Positions 1-6,080 are shown, counted from the first letter of the stretch. The stretch is 6,179 nucleotides of DNA from Methanocorpusculum sp. (GCA_029986255.1 DALTYD010000039.1:1-6179), one strand, 5' to 3'. Made by a program: numbers and translations. Notes: generated by a model from the letters alone, not told the origin.

Positions 1-347
1 ATTCTTGCGCAGGGTACTGATGATTAATATTCAAAAACCCATGTACTCAGCATATTTTGTGGTTTATCTAGATTTTCAAACAAAAAAGTATTTGGAGATC
101 AGTCTAATTTTTTGATTTTTTTTCTATGGATGATTTCAGTCCTCATTTTATTAATACTTGTATCATTTAAGGATTAGTTTATTGTTCATCCGTGATTGTT
201 TTTGATTAACCACTCTCCCATAACCATCCTTGAGTGTTCGAAAACACAAATTTCCAGGTGTATAAACATTGTTTTTGTGTGTTTGGTATGTATTTTCTTT
301 AGATAATATTTCCTGCATGTTCCTCTTATTCTCAGGTAAATAAAGTT
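1..347. other. AT-rich spacer downstream of the PhoU-like gene
   Basis: No supported gene lies here. The first 24 bases are richer in GC than what follows and read ILAQGTDD followed by TAA at 25-27, so they could be the last codons of a plus-strand gene entering from the left. A second plus frame stays open from 2 to a TGA at 113-115 (37 codons), which falls inside the T-tract at 108-123. Neither peptide is recognisable and they cannot both be real. A 7-bp inverted repeat, ACACAAA at 244-250 and TTTGTGT at 274-280, and a small hairpin at 234-247 (GTGTT/AACAC, loop CGAA) lie beyond the 3' end of the PhoU-like gene and might shape its transcript end. Confidence 0.5.
108..123 (+). terminator. 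T-tract, candidate archaeal intrinsic terminator
   Basis: Six T, then GA, then eight T, with no strong hairpin before it. Archaeal RNA polymerase commonly terminates at T-rich tracts alone, so this fits the 3' end of a plus-strand gene lying to the left of the window. That the tract is used is inferred. Confidence 0.4.
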
Positions 348-353
348 TTATTT
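348..353 (-). terminator. Short AT hairpin at the end of the PhoU-like gene
   Basis: The stop codon lies at the edge of a perfect but AT-only inverted repeat, AAATAAA at 338-344 and TTTATTT at 347-353, with a 2-nt centre. It is too weak for a firm call, and no T-run follows directly on the minus strand. The nearest minus-strand T6 is at 87-82. Confidence 0.15.
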
Positions 354-1358
354 CCGCTCCAAACTTATCATTTGATTGATTAGTATCTCTGCAATATCCG
401 AACTGTACTCACCAATTTTCTGCAGACTATTTGCAACTTTCGTCAGTGCAACTGCCTCTTTTACTTTCATTTTCTGCGTTAGTGTTGATAATGTAAGATA
501 CTCTGGACGTAGTTTTTCTGCTGCTTCAATAATTGCATTCATCTCTGGAATACTATCTGCATAAATTGCCCTAATACTCCGATTGAAGATATTTATCGCC
601 GCCTCACCTGCCTTTATCATCCTTGTCACAACTGTTTGTTCCACTTGCATCTCAATCATCACCAGCGCTGCCTCTGAAATAGCAACTGCATGATCCCCGA
701 CTCGTTCAATTATCTGAGATATTTGGTAATATGTTGCTGCCTTTGAGGGTCCAATTTCCATCCTTCGCGCTAGGGCAGGGTTCGCTATAACTAGAGAAAA
801 TTGTCGATGCACCAACCAATGCAGTCGATCAACATCTGTATCTCGGGCAGATATATCCTCCGCAAGCTCGCGTCGTCTTTGCTCAAGTGCATACAGTGCA
901 TCCTCGTGCATTGTCTTTACAATTACATACATACGACGAATAGAATTCTCAAATGGCAACTCTGAAGGATTTAAAATATCCTTTAGAACAATACTGTTAT
1001 CACTTTCCTCTGCAACTTCTTGGCCTACTGTCATTTGTGTAAACTTCCGCACAACCTGTCGCACTTTTGGTGGTATTCTTCCTGCTGATGTCACCCGAAT
1101 TGTTGTAAATCCAGAAATGTATGCCCCTATTAGCGATCGTAGCAGCATATCTGGAACAGGATAATCTTTTAGAGAAAACTCTTTAATCCGGATTGTATTG
1201 TCATACATTAGATTTGGCGTTAGCAGAAGGGTTCCATCTGCTCTGGCGATTACTCCAACAGGATCATTCTTTTCAATCTTCTGCTGACGTATCCATCGCT
1301 TCGGTAGCGAGATCACGTATGATGCCCCACCTGTAACCTGTACTTTCCGGATTTCCAT
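348..1358 (-). CDS. PhoU-family phosphate uptake regulator with N-terminal AbrB-like domain
   Basis: A 336-residue cytoplasmic regulator. Residues about 1-48 match a SpoVT/AbrB-type swapped-hairpin domain: the start MEIRKVQVTGGASYVISLPK is the typical archaeal opening of this family. Residues about 138-330 form the helical PhoU part, with the acidic motif RDTDVDRL at 172-179, the signature ERVGDHA at 219-225, and a second-repeat equivalent, KIGEYSSDIAE, at 314-324. PhoU proteins restrain phosphate uptake through Pst transporters and, in bacteria, talk to PhoR/PhoB; their acidic motifs bind metal clusters. The AbrB part suggests that this protein may also bind DNA, which is inferred. No pst gene is in view, so it looks solitary here. 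The ATG at 1358 is not preceded by a good Shine-Dalgarno site; a TATA-like element about 30 nt upstream would give a very short leader. Length and motifs look complete. PhoU identity is well supported; its target is unknown. Confidence 0.9.
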   Translation of the reverse strand: MEIRKVQVTGGASYVISLPKRWIRQQKIEKNDPVGVIARADGTLLLTPNLMYDNTIRIKEFSLKDYPVPDMLLRSLIGAYISGFTTIRVTSAGRIPPKVRQVVRKFTQMTVGQEVAEESDNSIVLKDILNPSELPFENSIRRMYVIVKTMHEDALYALEQRRRELAEDISARDTDVDRLHWLVHRQFSLVIANPALARRMEIGPSKAATYYQISQIIERVGDHAVAISEAALVMIEMQVEQTVVTRMIKAGEAAINIFNRSIRAIYADSIPEMNAIIEAAEKLRPEYLTLSTLTQKMKVKEAVALTKVANSLQKIGEYSSDIAEILINQMISLERK

Positions 1359-1385
1359 AATCTAGTATTATTCTTTGTTCCTGCC

Positions 1386-1394
1386 AATATTTAT
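1386..1394 (-). promoter_or_regulatory. Possible TATA element of the PhoU-like gene
   Basis: On the minus strand this reads ATAAATATT, centred about 32 nt before the ATG at 1358. At the usual 22-27 nt from box A to start site, transcription would begin within about 10 nt of the ATG, giving a leaderless or nearly leaderless mRNA. That agrees with the lack of a Shine-Dalgarno site next to this ATG. AT-rich DNA gives many chance matches, so this is tentative. Confidence 0.25.
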
Positions 1395-1397
1395 CAA

Positions 1398-1424
1398 CAT
1401 CTATATCATCTATATATTCTATAT
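1398..1424. repeat. 9-bp tandem repeat, three copies, upstream of the PhoU-like gene
   Basis: CATCTATAT at 1398-1406 is repeated exactly at 1407-1415, and a third copy, ATTCTATAT at 1416-1424, differs at two positions. The block starts 40 bp upstream of the PhoU-like start codon, just beyond the possible TATA element. On the minus strand the unit is ATATAGATG. Tandem sites of about one helical turn before a regulator gene suggest an operator, perhaps an autoregulatory one, but an AT-rich slippage repeat is equally possible. Confidence 0.6.
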
Positions 1425-1583
1425 TTTTTTCTATCCTCTGTCTTTCACAAATATTTTGTATTCTTTTCTATAGTTCGAGATTAAGAAGATAGATCGTGAC
1501 CTTCTTGATATAATTAACAGTTTATATTGTGTGATACGTTTCATCAAAGAAAGCTTTCATAAAATCAATATTTATCCAAATCT

Positions 1584-1670
1584 CTCGACACGAGCTGATA
1601 ACATTGCTACTCATTTGAGTTAGCTTGCGTCATCTTTGTTGTCTGTTTTCTGACAGTTTTTCTGCTTTTT
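1584..1670 (+). ncRNA. Speculative small RNA: three hairpins followed by T-runs
   Basis: Three short stem-loops follow one another: CTCG/CGAG at 1584-1594 (loop ACA); GCTACTC pairing with GAGTTAGC at 1606-1624 (one bulged T, loop ATTT); and TTGTC/GACAG at about 1639-1656 (one G-U pair). The last is followed by five T at 1657-1661 and five more at 1666-1670, which resembles a terminator. A TATA-like ATATTTAT near 1569-1576 would place a start site near 1595-1600. No known RNA family is recognised. Weak stems are frequent in AT-rich DNA, so the confidence is low; the third hairpin with its T-run is the best supported part. Confidence 0.15.
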
Positions 1671-1993
1671 ATACCGTAACAAAATTGTGTACATGAATAG
1701 TAAGGAAAACACTTATTTTGATAGTATTGTTATTTAGTAGATTTCATCAATATTGTCTCTGTTGAACGATTTCTTGTGACTACTTTTTAATAATCAGGGA
1801 GTGCACAAGAATAATATTGATTATCTATCACGTTCATTATTTTTTTCCTTCTGACCTGTATTCAATGAAATACTGTACTTATTAGTCTTTTTCTTAATCT
1901 CACCCTAAAATTTCTTATTCTCTTTTTGCGTTGTAATTGTGAAGACCCTCTTTCTAAATCGTTTTGTTGAATGTCGCATTAAGGGAGAGGCCT

Positions 1994-2167
1994 GTGAGTT
2001 CCCTATGGTTTACCCATGGGTCCATTGAAATGAATAGAATTGATCACATGTCCATGCCATCTGTTGAGTTTCCCTTCTCTCCTTATCTGAGGAAAAATAT
2101 TCTTTTCTGCGCTCCTTTACCTTTGGTAATTTTTATTAAGTCCTGGAAATTTAAAAATCATGTATAA
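1994..2167 (+). CDS. Weak candidate small ORF (57 aa), unrecognised
   Basis: This frame is open from at least 1964 to a TAA at 2165-2167. The best start is GTG at 1994, because GGGAGAGG at 1983-1990 supplies a GGAG core 6 nt upstream; a TTG at 1964 has no such site. The product would start VSSLWFTHGSIEMNRIDH and carry a hydrophobic stretch near its end (ILFCAPLPLVIFI) followed by a basic tail, so it could be a small membrane-associated peptide. It resembles no family I know. It sits in a patch that is visibly richer in GC than its surroundings, which is the main reason to list it. It could equally be a relic of a decayed gene or a structured RNA, and chance is the leading alternative. Confidence 0.15.
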   Translation: MSSLWFTHGSIEMNRIDHMSMPSVEFPFSPYLRKNILFCAPLPLVIFIKSWKFKNHV

Positions 2168-2203
2168 CCGTCTTTTTCCCTCAAAATTTCAAAAATCCTC
2201 AAA

Positions 2204-2228
2204 TATATAAAATAGTTATATTTATATA
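2204..2228 (+). promoter_or_regulatory. grpE-dnaK-dnaJ promoter region with inverted box A pair
   Basis: TTTATATA at 2221-2228 is an exact methanogen-type box A and predicts transcription from about 2248-2253, leaving a leader of roughly 25 nt before grpE. TATATAAA at 2204-2211 is its exact inverted copy, separated by 9 nt. Preceded by CAA at 2200-2202, it can also serve as a plus-strand TATA element (start near 2232-2235), or as a box A facing left. Which one drives the operon cannot be decided from sequence. No CIRCE-type operator (TTAGCACTC with its inverted copy) was seen. Confidence 0.6.
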
Positions 2229-2274
2229 GAACTGCAATGAATATATTTAATTGTACAAATATTAGGTAATTACC

Positions 2275-2796
2275 ATGGAGCCTAAAATGAAAACCCCGGA
2301 AGAAGAAAACCCGGTGGTAGAAGAACCTCCGGTGACTACCGTTGATGAGACTCCGGTTGATCCGGTCGCAGAACTCACCAAAAAATATGATGAAGTAAAC
2401 GACCGATATATCCGTCTCGTTGCAGAGTTTGAAAATTACAAAAAACGTACTCAGCGTGATACAGACAATATCATTCGTTATGCGAATGAAAATTTTGCTC
2501 GGGACATGCTTGACGTTTTGGACAACTTCGAACGTGCTTTGAAAGGCGGTGATGATGATCTCAGGTCAGGACTCGAGCAAATACACAAATTGTATCTCTC
2601 CGTCCTTTCCCGCAACGGTGTGAATCCTATAAATGCCGATGGCACAACGTTTGATCCAAATCGACATGAAGCAGTCGCCATCATCCCGTCTAACTTGCCC
2701 GAAGGAACTGTTATCGACGAAGTAATACGGGGTTATACGATGCATGATAAAGTTCTCCGTCATGCAAAAGTTGCCGTATCTCGTGGAAATGAATGA
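2275..2796 (+). CDS. grpE: GrpE, nucleotide exchange factor of DnaK
   Basis: GrpE (173 aa) is the cytoplasmic dimeric factor that releases ADP from DnaK so that ATP can rebind and the client is freed. Residues 1-30 are an acidic, Pro/Val-rich disordered tail with repeated PV units. Residues about 31-90 form the long helix and coiled coil, with the family signature AEFENYKKRT at 50-59 and LDVLDNFERAL at 79-89. The C-terminal beta domain carries HEAV at 131-134, LPEGTVIDEVIRGY at 141-154 and KVLRHAKVAVS at 159-169. Length is normal for archaeal and bacterial GrpE. ATG 2275 has GGTAAT 4 nt upstream; an in-frame ATG at 2287 (residue 5) has GGAG 6 nt upstream and is a fair alternative start. It is first in the operon, 22 nt before the preferred dnaK start. 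Identity is very secure. Confidence 0.97.
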   Translation: MEPKMKTPEEENPVVEEPPVTTVDETPVDPVAELTKKYDEVNDRYIRLVAEFENYKKRTQRDTDNIIRYANENFARDMLDVLDNFERALKGGDDDLRSGLEQIHKLYLSVLSRNGVNPINADGTTFDPNRHEAVAIIPSNLPEGTVIDEVIRGYTMHDKVLRHAKVAVSRGNE

Positions 2797-2808
2797 ATAA
2801 CTTTCAAA

Positions 2809-2813
2809 GGTGA
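2809..2813 (+). promoter_or_regulatory. Shine-Dalgarno site that decides the dnaK start
   Basis: GGTGA within AAAGGTGA (2806-2813) matches the archaeal anti-Shine-Dalgarno sequence and lies 5 nt before TTG at 2819. The longer in-frame GTG start at 2810 sits inside this site and has no ribosome site of its own. The TTG is therefore preferred. Confidence 0.7.
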
Positions 2814-2818
2814 AACAA

Positions 2819-4723
2819 TTGTCAGATAAAATCAGTAACAAAGTAATTGGAATTGATCTTGGAACAACTAACTCATGCCTTGCCGTTATGGAAGGGGGTA
2901 ATCCTATCGTCATCGCAAACGCCGAAGGATTTCGGACAACCCCTTCCGTTGTTGGATTTTCTAAGGACGGAGAACGTCTGGTTGGAAATGTTGCCAAACG
3001 TCAGATAATCACTAATCCTGGACGTACTATCAGTTCCATTAAACGTCATATGGGGAGTGATTATCACGTGGATATTGATGGAAAAAAATACTCTCCCCAG
3101 GAAATATCTGCCATGATCTTACAAAAACTCAAGATGGATGCAGAAGCCTATCTCGGAGAGAAAGTACAAAAGGCTGTTATTACTGTCCCCGCATATTTTA
3201 ACGATGCCCAACGTCAGGCAACAAAAGATGCAGGTAAAATCGCCGGGTTGGAAGTTCTCCGTATTATTAATGAGCCAACTGCATCCGCTCTTGCATATGG
3301 TCTTGAAAAAGAAAACGAAATAACTGTTCTCGTTTATGACCTTGGAGGTGGGACATTTGATGTCTCTATCCTAACGCTTGATAATGGTCTCTTTGAAGTC
3401 AAGGCAACTGCTGGAAATAATCGCCTTGGTGGCGATGACTTTGATCAGAGGATCATCGATTATCTTGCAGACGAGTTCAAAAACAAGGAGGGTGTTGATC
3501 TCAGAAAAGATCAAGTTGCTATGCAACGATTGAAGGATGCAGCTGAAAAGGCAAAAATTGAACTATCCTCGCTTCAGAAGGCAAACATCAATTTACCGTA
3601 CATCACTGCAGATGCTTCTGGTCCAAAACATCTTGACATTGATCTGACTAGGGCTAAATTTGAACAGCTTATCGATGATCTCGTTCAAAAGACGGTTGAA
3701 CCAGTTAAACAGGCATTAAGCGATGCGGGGCTCTCTGCATCAGATATTGATCACGTTTTACTTGTAGGTGGCTCCACTCGAGTACCCATAGTTGTTGACA
3801 CAGTAAGAAAACTCCTTGGAAAGGAACCCGATAAAAACATCAATCCTGATGAATGTGTTGCTCTTGGTGCTGCAGTCCAGGGTGCTGTCTTGACTGGTGA
3901 GACCAAGGATGTTGTGCTTCTCGATGTGACTCCTCTTACTCTTGGTATTGAGACCCTTGGTGGCATTGCAACCAAGCTTATTGAAAGAAATACAACAATT
4001 CCAACCAGAAAAAGTCAGATATTTAGTACTGCTGCTGATAATCAAACGTCTGTTGAAATTCACGTTGTGCAGGGGGAACGTCAGTTCGCTCGCGATAACT
4101 TTAGTCTTGGTAAGTTCCAGCTGACAGGAATTCCCCCTGCACCACGAGGAATGCCTCAGATTGAGGTGACGTTCGATATCGATGCTAATGGTATTGTTCA
4201 CGTGTCAGCTAAGGATCTTGGTACAGGCCATGAACAATCCATGACTATCACTGGACGCAAGGATCTCAACAATGATGAAATTGAAAAGATGATCAATGAT
4301 GCCAAACAATATGAAGAAGATGATAAAAAGCGCAGAGAAGAGATTGAACTCCGCAACAATGCTGATAATGCAGTCTATGCTGCAGAAAAACTCGTGAGTG
4401 ACAAAGAGACTTCTGATAAAATCGATGTAGAGGACAAGGATAATATCGAAAAGGCTGCAAATGAGCTCAAAGAGATTTTGGCGAAAGAGAATGCAGCATC
4501 TGAGGAAATTAAGGTAAAGATGGACGCTTTGCAAGAGATTGTGTTTACGGTTACTTCGAAAATGTACCAGAAGATTCAGCAAGAACAACAAGCTTCATCG
4601 AGTGCTTCTGAGACCTCTGGCGAAAACATGAACTGCGATGGTAATTGCGGTGACGAGCGTGGTGCTGGTACAAAGCATGATGATAATGTGGTTGATGCTG
4701 ACTATGAAGTAAAGAAGGATTAA
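2819..4723 (+). CDS. dnaK: DnaK, Hsp70 molecular chaperone
   Basis: DnaK (634 aa from TTG 2819; 637 aa if GTG 2810 is used) is the ATP-driven Hsp70 that binds exposed hydrophobic segments of unfolded proteins in the cytoplasm. The nucleotide-binding domain spans about residues 7-363, with phosphate-1 IGIDLGTTNS at 11-20, phosphate-2 VYDLGGGTFDVS from 172, and the adenosine motif LLVGGSTRVP. The hydrophobic interdomain linker VVLLD (365-369) is intact. The substrate-binding beta domain follows, then the helical lid and a tail ending DADYEVKKD. The N-terminal lobe lacks the roughly 23-residue insert of proteobacterial DnaK (KRHMGSDYHV runs straight on), as expected for archaeal and Gram-positive-type proteins. 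Archaeal dnaK is generally regarded as acquired from bacteria. One oddity is a Cys pair (CDGNC, residues 606 and 610) in the tail. Identity is certain; only the start is open. Confidence 0.97.
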   Translation: MSDKISNKVIGIDLGTTNSCLAVMEGGNPIVIANAEGFRTTPSVVGFSKDGERLVGNVAKRQIITNPGRTISSIKRHMGSDYHVDIDGKKYSPQEISAMILQKLKMDAEAYLGEKVQKAVITVPAYFNDAQRQATKDAGKIAGLEVLRIINEPTASALAYGLEKENEITVLVYDLGGGTFDVSILTLDNGLFEVKATAGNNRLGGDDFDQRIIDYLADEFKNKEGVDLRKDQVAMQRLKDAAEKAKIELSSLQKANINLPYITADASGPKHLDIDLTRAKFEQLIDDLVQKTVEPVKQALSDAGLSASDIDHVLLVGGSTRVPIVVDTVRKLLGKEPDKNINPDECVALGAAVQGAVLTGETKDVVLLDVTPLTLGIETLGGIATKLIERNTTIPTRKSQIFSTAADNQTSVEIHVVQGERQFARDNFSLGKFQLTGIPPAPRGMPQIEVTFDIDANGIVHVSAKDLGTGHEQSMTITGRKDLNNDEIEKMINDAKQYEEDDKKRREEIELRNNADNAVYAAEKLVSDKETSDKIDVEDKDNIEKAANELKEILAKENAASEEIKVKMDALQEIVFTVTSKMYQKIQQEQQASSSASETSGENMNCDGNCGDERGAGTKHDDNVVDADYEVKKD

Positions 4724-4735
4724 AAAATCTTTTTT
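4722..4735 (+). terminator. A6-TC-T6 in the dnaK-dnaJ gap, possible weak attenuator
   Basis: Six A, TC, six T immediately after the dnaK stop. As a hairpin it has only a 2-nt centre and A-T pairs, but a T6 run alone can slow or partly stop archaeal RNA polymerase. That would lower dnaJ output relative to dnaK. The site lies just before the dnaJ ribosome site, so full termination seems unlikely. Confidence 0.25.
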
Positions 4736-4737
4736 CA

Positions 4738-4742
4738 GGTGA
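4738..4742 (+). promoter_or_regulatory. Shine-Dalgarno site that decides the dnaJ start
   Basis: GGTGA ends directly against the ATG at 4743, leaving no spacer, but lies 6 nt before the in-frame ATG at 4749. The spacing mirrors that of dnaK, so 4749 is the likelier start. Confidence 0.7.
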
Positions 4743-4748
4743 ATGATA

Positions 4749-5903
4749 ATGGGTTCGGAATCGTACTATGATGTCTTGGGGGTTCCCCGCAATGCGACGG
4801 AAACGGACATCAAAAAGGCATACCGGAACCTCGCCAAAAAGTATCACCCTGACGTCTGTAAGGAGGCGGGTGCTGAGGAGATGTTCAAGTTGATTAATGA
4901 GGCATATGCAGTTTTGTCTGATGAGTCGAAACGCCGTCAGTATGATCAACTTGGACACGAGAACTTTACGAATGCGTCGAAGGGAAGTTATAGTGGTGGC
5001 TCGGGTGGTGCTGGGTTTAATGCCGATTTTTCCGGGTTTGGTGACATCTTCGATTCGTTCTTTGGTGGTGGTGGACGGCGTTCTGGCCCCCGTGCAGGTG
5101 ATGATCTTTTAATGCGTATTCAGATCGATCTTGAGGATGCAGTTTTTGGTGCGCAAAAAGAGATTGAAGTAATGCATACTGAACAGTGTCCTGCTTGTGA
5201 TGGAACTGGGAGTTCAACGAAAAAGACTAAGACATGTCCAAAATGTGGTGGAACTGGTCAAATTAAACAGGTTCGAAATTCGATTTTTGGTCAAATGGTG
5301 ACAGCTTCGACATGTCCACACTGTGGTGGTCGTGGGAAGCTTCCCGAATTGGTATGTCGGAAATGTAATGGGACTGGCCGAACAAAGGTTCGCAGGAAGG
5401 TTACAGTACATATTCCTCCAGGAATCGAGTCAGGTATGCGTCTACGCATGGAAGGGTATGGTGAAGCTGGAGATTATGGAGCTCCGAATGGAGATCTATA
5501 TATTGAAGTTCGTGTTACACCTAATTCTCAGTTCACGCGTGAGGATGATAATCTGGTGACACAATATGAGATCACCCCTGCTCAAGCTGCTCTTGGCTAT
5601 GAGGTTCTTATAGAAACACTTGATAAAAAGAAAGTGTCCCTAAAAATTCCAGCGGGCATTTCATATGGGACACGGTTGCGTATTCCTGGTGAAGGTGTTC
5701 GGAGACGCGGTAATTTCGGAAGCTTGCTGGTGAGAGTTGTAATTACGACACCAAAACGCCTTTCTGAGGTTGAACGTGAACTGTACGAGCAACTTCTTAT
5801 AGCTGAAGGACATGTACCGAAGAACCACACGGAATCCCGGAGTTCTCCTAGTCATGATCAGCATAAAGAAGAGAAGAAAAAGAAGCGTGGCTTCTTTAAA
5901 TAA
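4749..5903 (+). CDS. dnaJ: DnaJ, Hsp40 co-chaperone (type I)
   Basis: DnaJ (384 aa from ATG 4749; 386 aa from 4743) hands unfolded clients to DnaK and triggers its ATP hydrolysis. The J domain covers about residues 4-68, with the essential HPD at 33-35. A Gly/Phe-rich region (about 79-110) contains FGDIFDSFFGGGG. Four zinc-binding CxxCxGxG repeats follow: CPACDGTG at 147, CPKCGGTG at 163, CPHCGGRG at 189 and CRKCNGTG at 203, enough for two zinc sites. The C-terminal substrate-binding domain includes VHIPPGIESGMRLRMEGYGEAG and a second IPAGISYGTRLRIPGEG block. The protein ends in a Lys-rich tail (KEEKKKKRGFFK). All type I elements are present and the length is usual. It lies 25 nt after dnaK and completes the chaperone operon. 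Identity is certain. Confidence 0.97.
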   Translation: MGSESYYDVLGVPRNATETDIKKAYRNLAKKYHPDVCKEAGAEEMFKLINEAYAVLSDESKRRQYDQLGHENFTNASKGSYSGGSGGAGFNADFSGFGDIFDSFFGGGGRRSGPRAGDDLLMRIQIDLEDAVFGAQKEIEVMHTEQCPACDGTGSSTKKTKTCPKCGGTGQIKQVRNSIFGQMVTASTCPHCGGRGKLPELVCRKCNGTGRTKVRRKVTVHIPPGIESGMRLRMEGYGEAGDYGAPNGDLYIEVRVTPNSQFTREDDNLVTQYEITPAQAALGYEVLIETLDKKKVSLKIPAGISYGTRLRIPGEGVRRRGNFGSLLVRVVITTPKRLSEVERELYEQLLIAEGHVPKNHTESRSSPSHDQHKEEKKKKRGFFK

Positions 5904-5905
5904 TA

Positions 5906-5938
5906 TTTTTTTCTTTTTGGAGCTCCCCTCTTTTCTTT
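5906..5938 (+). terminator. T-tract terminator of the chaperone operon
   Basis: Just after the dnaJ stop come seven T, C, five T (5906-5918). The 8-bp palindrome GGAGCTCC (5919-5926) follows, then a second T-rich run (5928-5938). Tandem T-tracts directly behind the last gene fit archaeal intrinsic termination; the palindrome follows rather than precedes the first tract. Confidence 0.6.
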
Positions 5939-5950
5939 AAGCTGCCTCAG

Positions 5951-6001
5951 GAGTTAAAAAAATATATTCATATCCCTGTAGTATTTCTTTCATTTTAACT
6001 C
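5951..6001. repeat. 9-bp inverted repeat downstream of dnaJ
   Basis: GAGTTAAAA at 5951-5959 is exactly inverted as TTTTAACTC at 5993-6001, with a 33-nt AT-rich loop. A second small hairpin, AGTC/GACT at 6002-6012 (loop GTT), adjoins it, followed by a pyrimidine-rich stretch. It may be a back-up transcript end or a processing element behind the operon; no mobile-element features accompany it. Confidence 0.55.
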
Positions 6002-6080
6002 AGTCGTTGACTTCTTTTCTTCTTCCTGTATGCAAAGGTTCTTTTACAAATTATTGGACATATCCTATCCCTTTCCCAAA

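Larger units (their letters stand above)
1359..2274. other. Long AT-rich spacer between divergent genes
   Basis: About 916 bp separate the PhoU-like start and the grpE start. Most of it is very AT-rich, with T or pyrimidine tracts such as seven T at 1840-1846 and a CT-rich stretch at about 1885-1960. No long conserved ORF, tRNA, CRISPR array or insertion-sequence end was seen. The parts that stand out are a tandem repeat (1398-1424), a hairpin cluster (1584-1670), a 10-bp palindrome GAAAGCTTTC at 1549-1558, a GC-richer island at about 1970-2090, and the grpE promoter region. The length is unusual for a compact archaeal genome, so small RNA genes or a decayed gene are reasonable suspicions. 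Confidence 0.6.

Noticed and set aside
10..52. Possible C/D box guide RNA near the left edge (CTGATGA at 17-23)
   Set aside because: The first base departs from the RTGATGA box and no CTGA D box follows at a suitable distance on the plus strand.
1359..2274. CRISPR array or insertion sequence in the long spacer
   Set aside because: No regularly spaced repeats of 25-40 bp, no terminal inverted repeats, and no transposase-like frame were seen.
2160..2275. CIRCE or HrcA operator before grpE
   Set aside because: No TTAGCACTC-type inverted repeat is present; the dyad there is made of TATA sequences.
2566..2997. 143-residue minus-strand open frame across grpE and dnaK
   Set aside because: It overlaps conserved coding regions of both genes and has no family resemblance.
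3758..4201. 147-residue minus-strand open frame inside dnaK
   Set aside because: Shadow of the dnaK reading frame without a ribosome site or known motif.
4205..4591. 128-residue minus-strand open frame opposite the end of dnaK
   Set aside because: It lies wholly within dnaK on the opposite strand. The Leu/Phe/Ile-rich product is what results from reading Lys/Glu-rich helical coding sequence backwards.
4551..4958. 135-residue minus-strand open frame spanning the dnaK-dnaJ junction
   Set aside because: It overlaps two certain genes, has no recognisable motif, and its His/Arg-rich stretch is the antisense of the dnaK tail.
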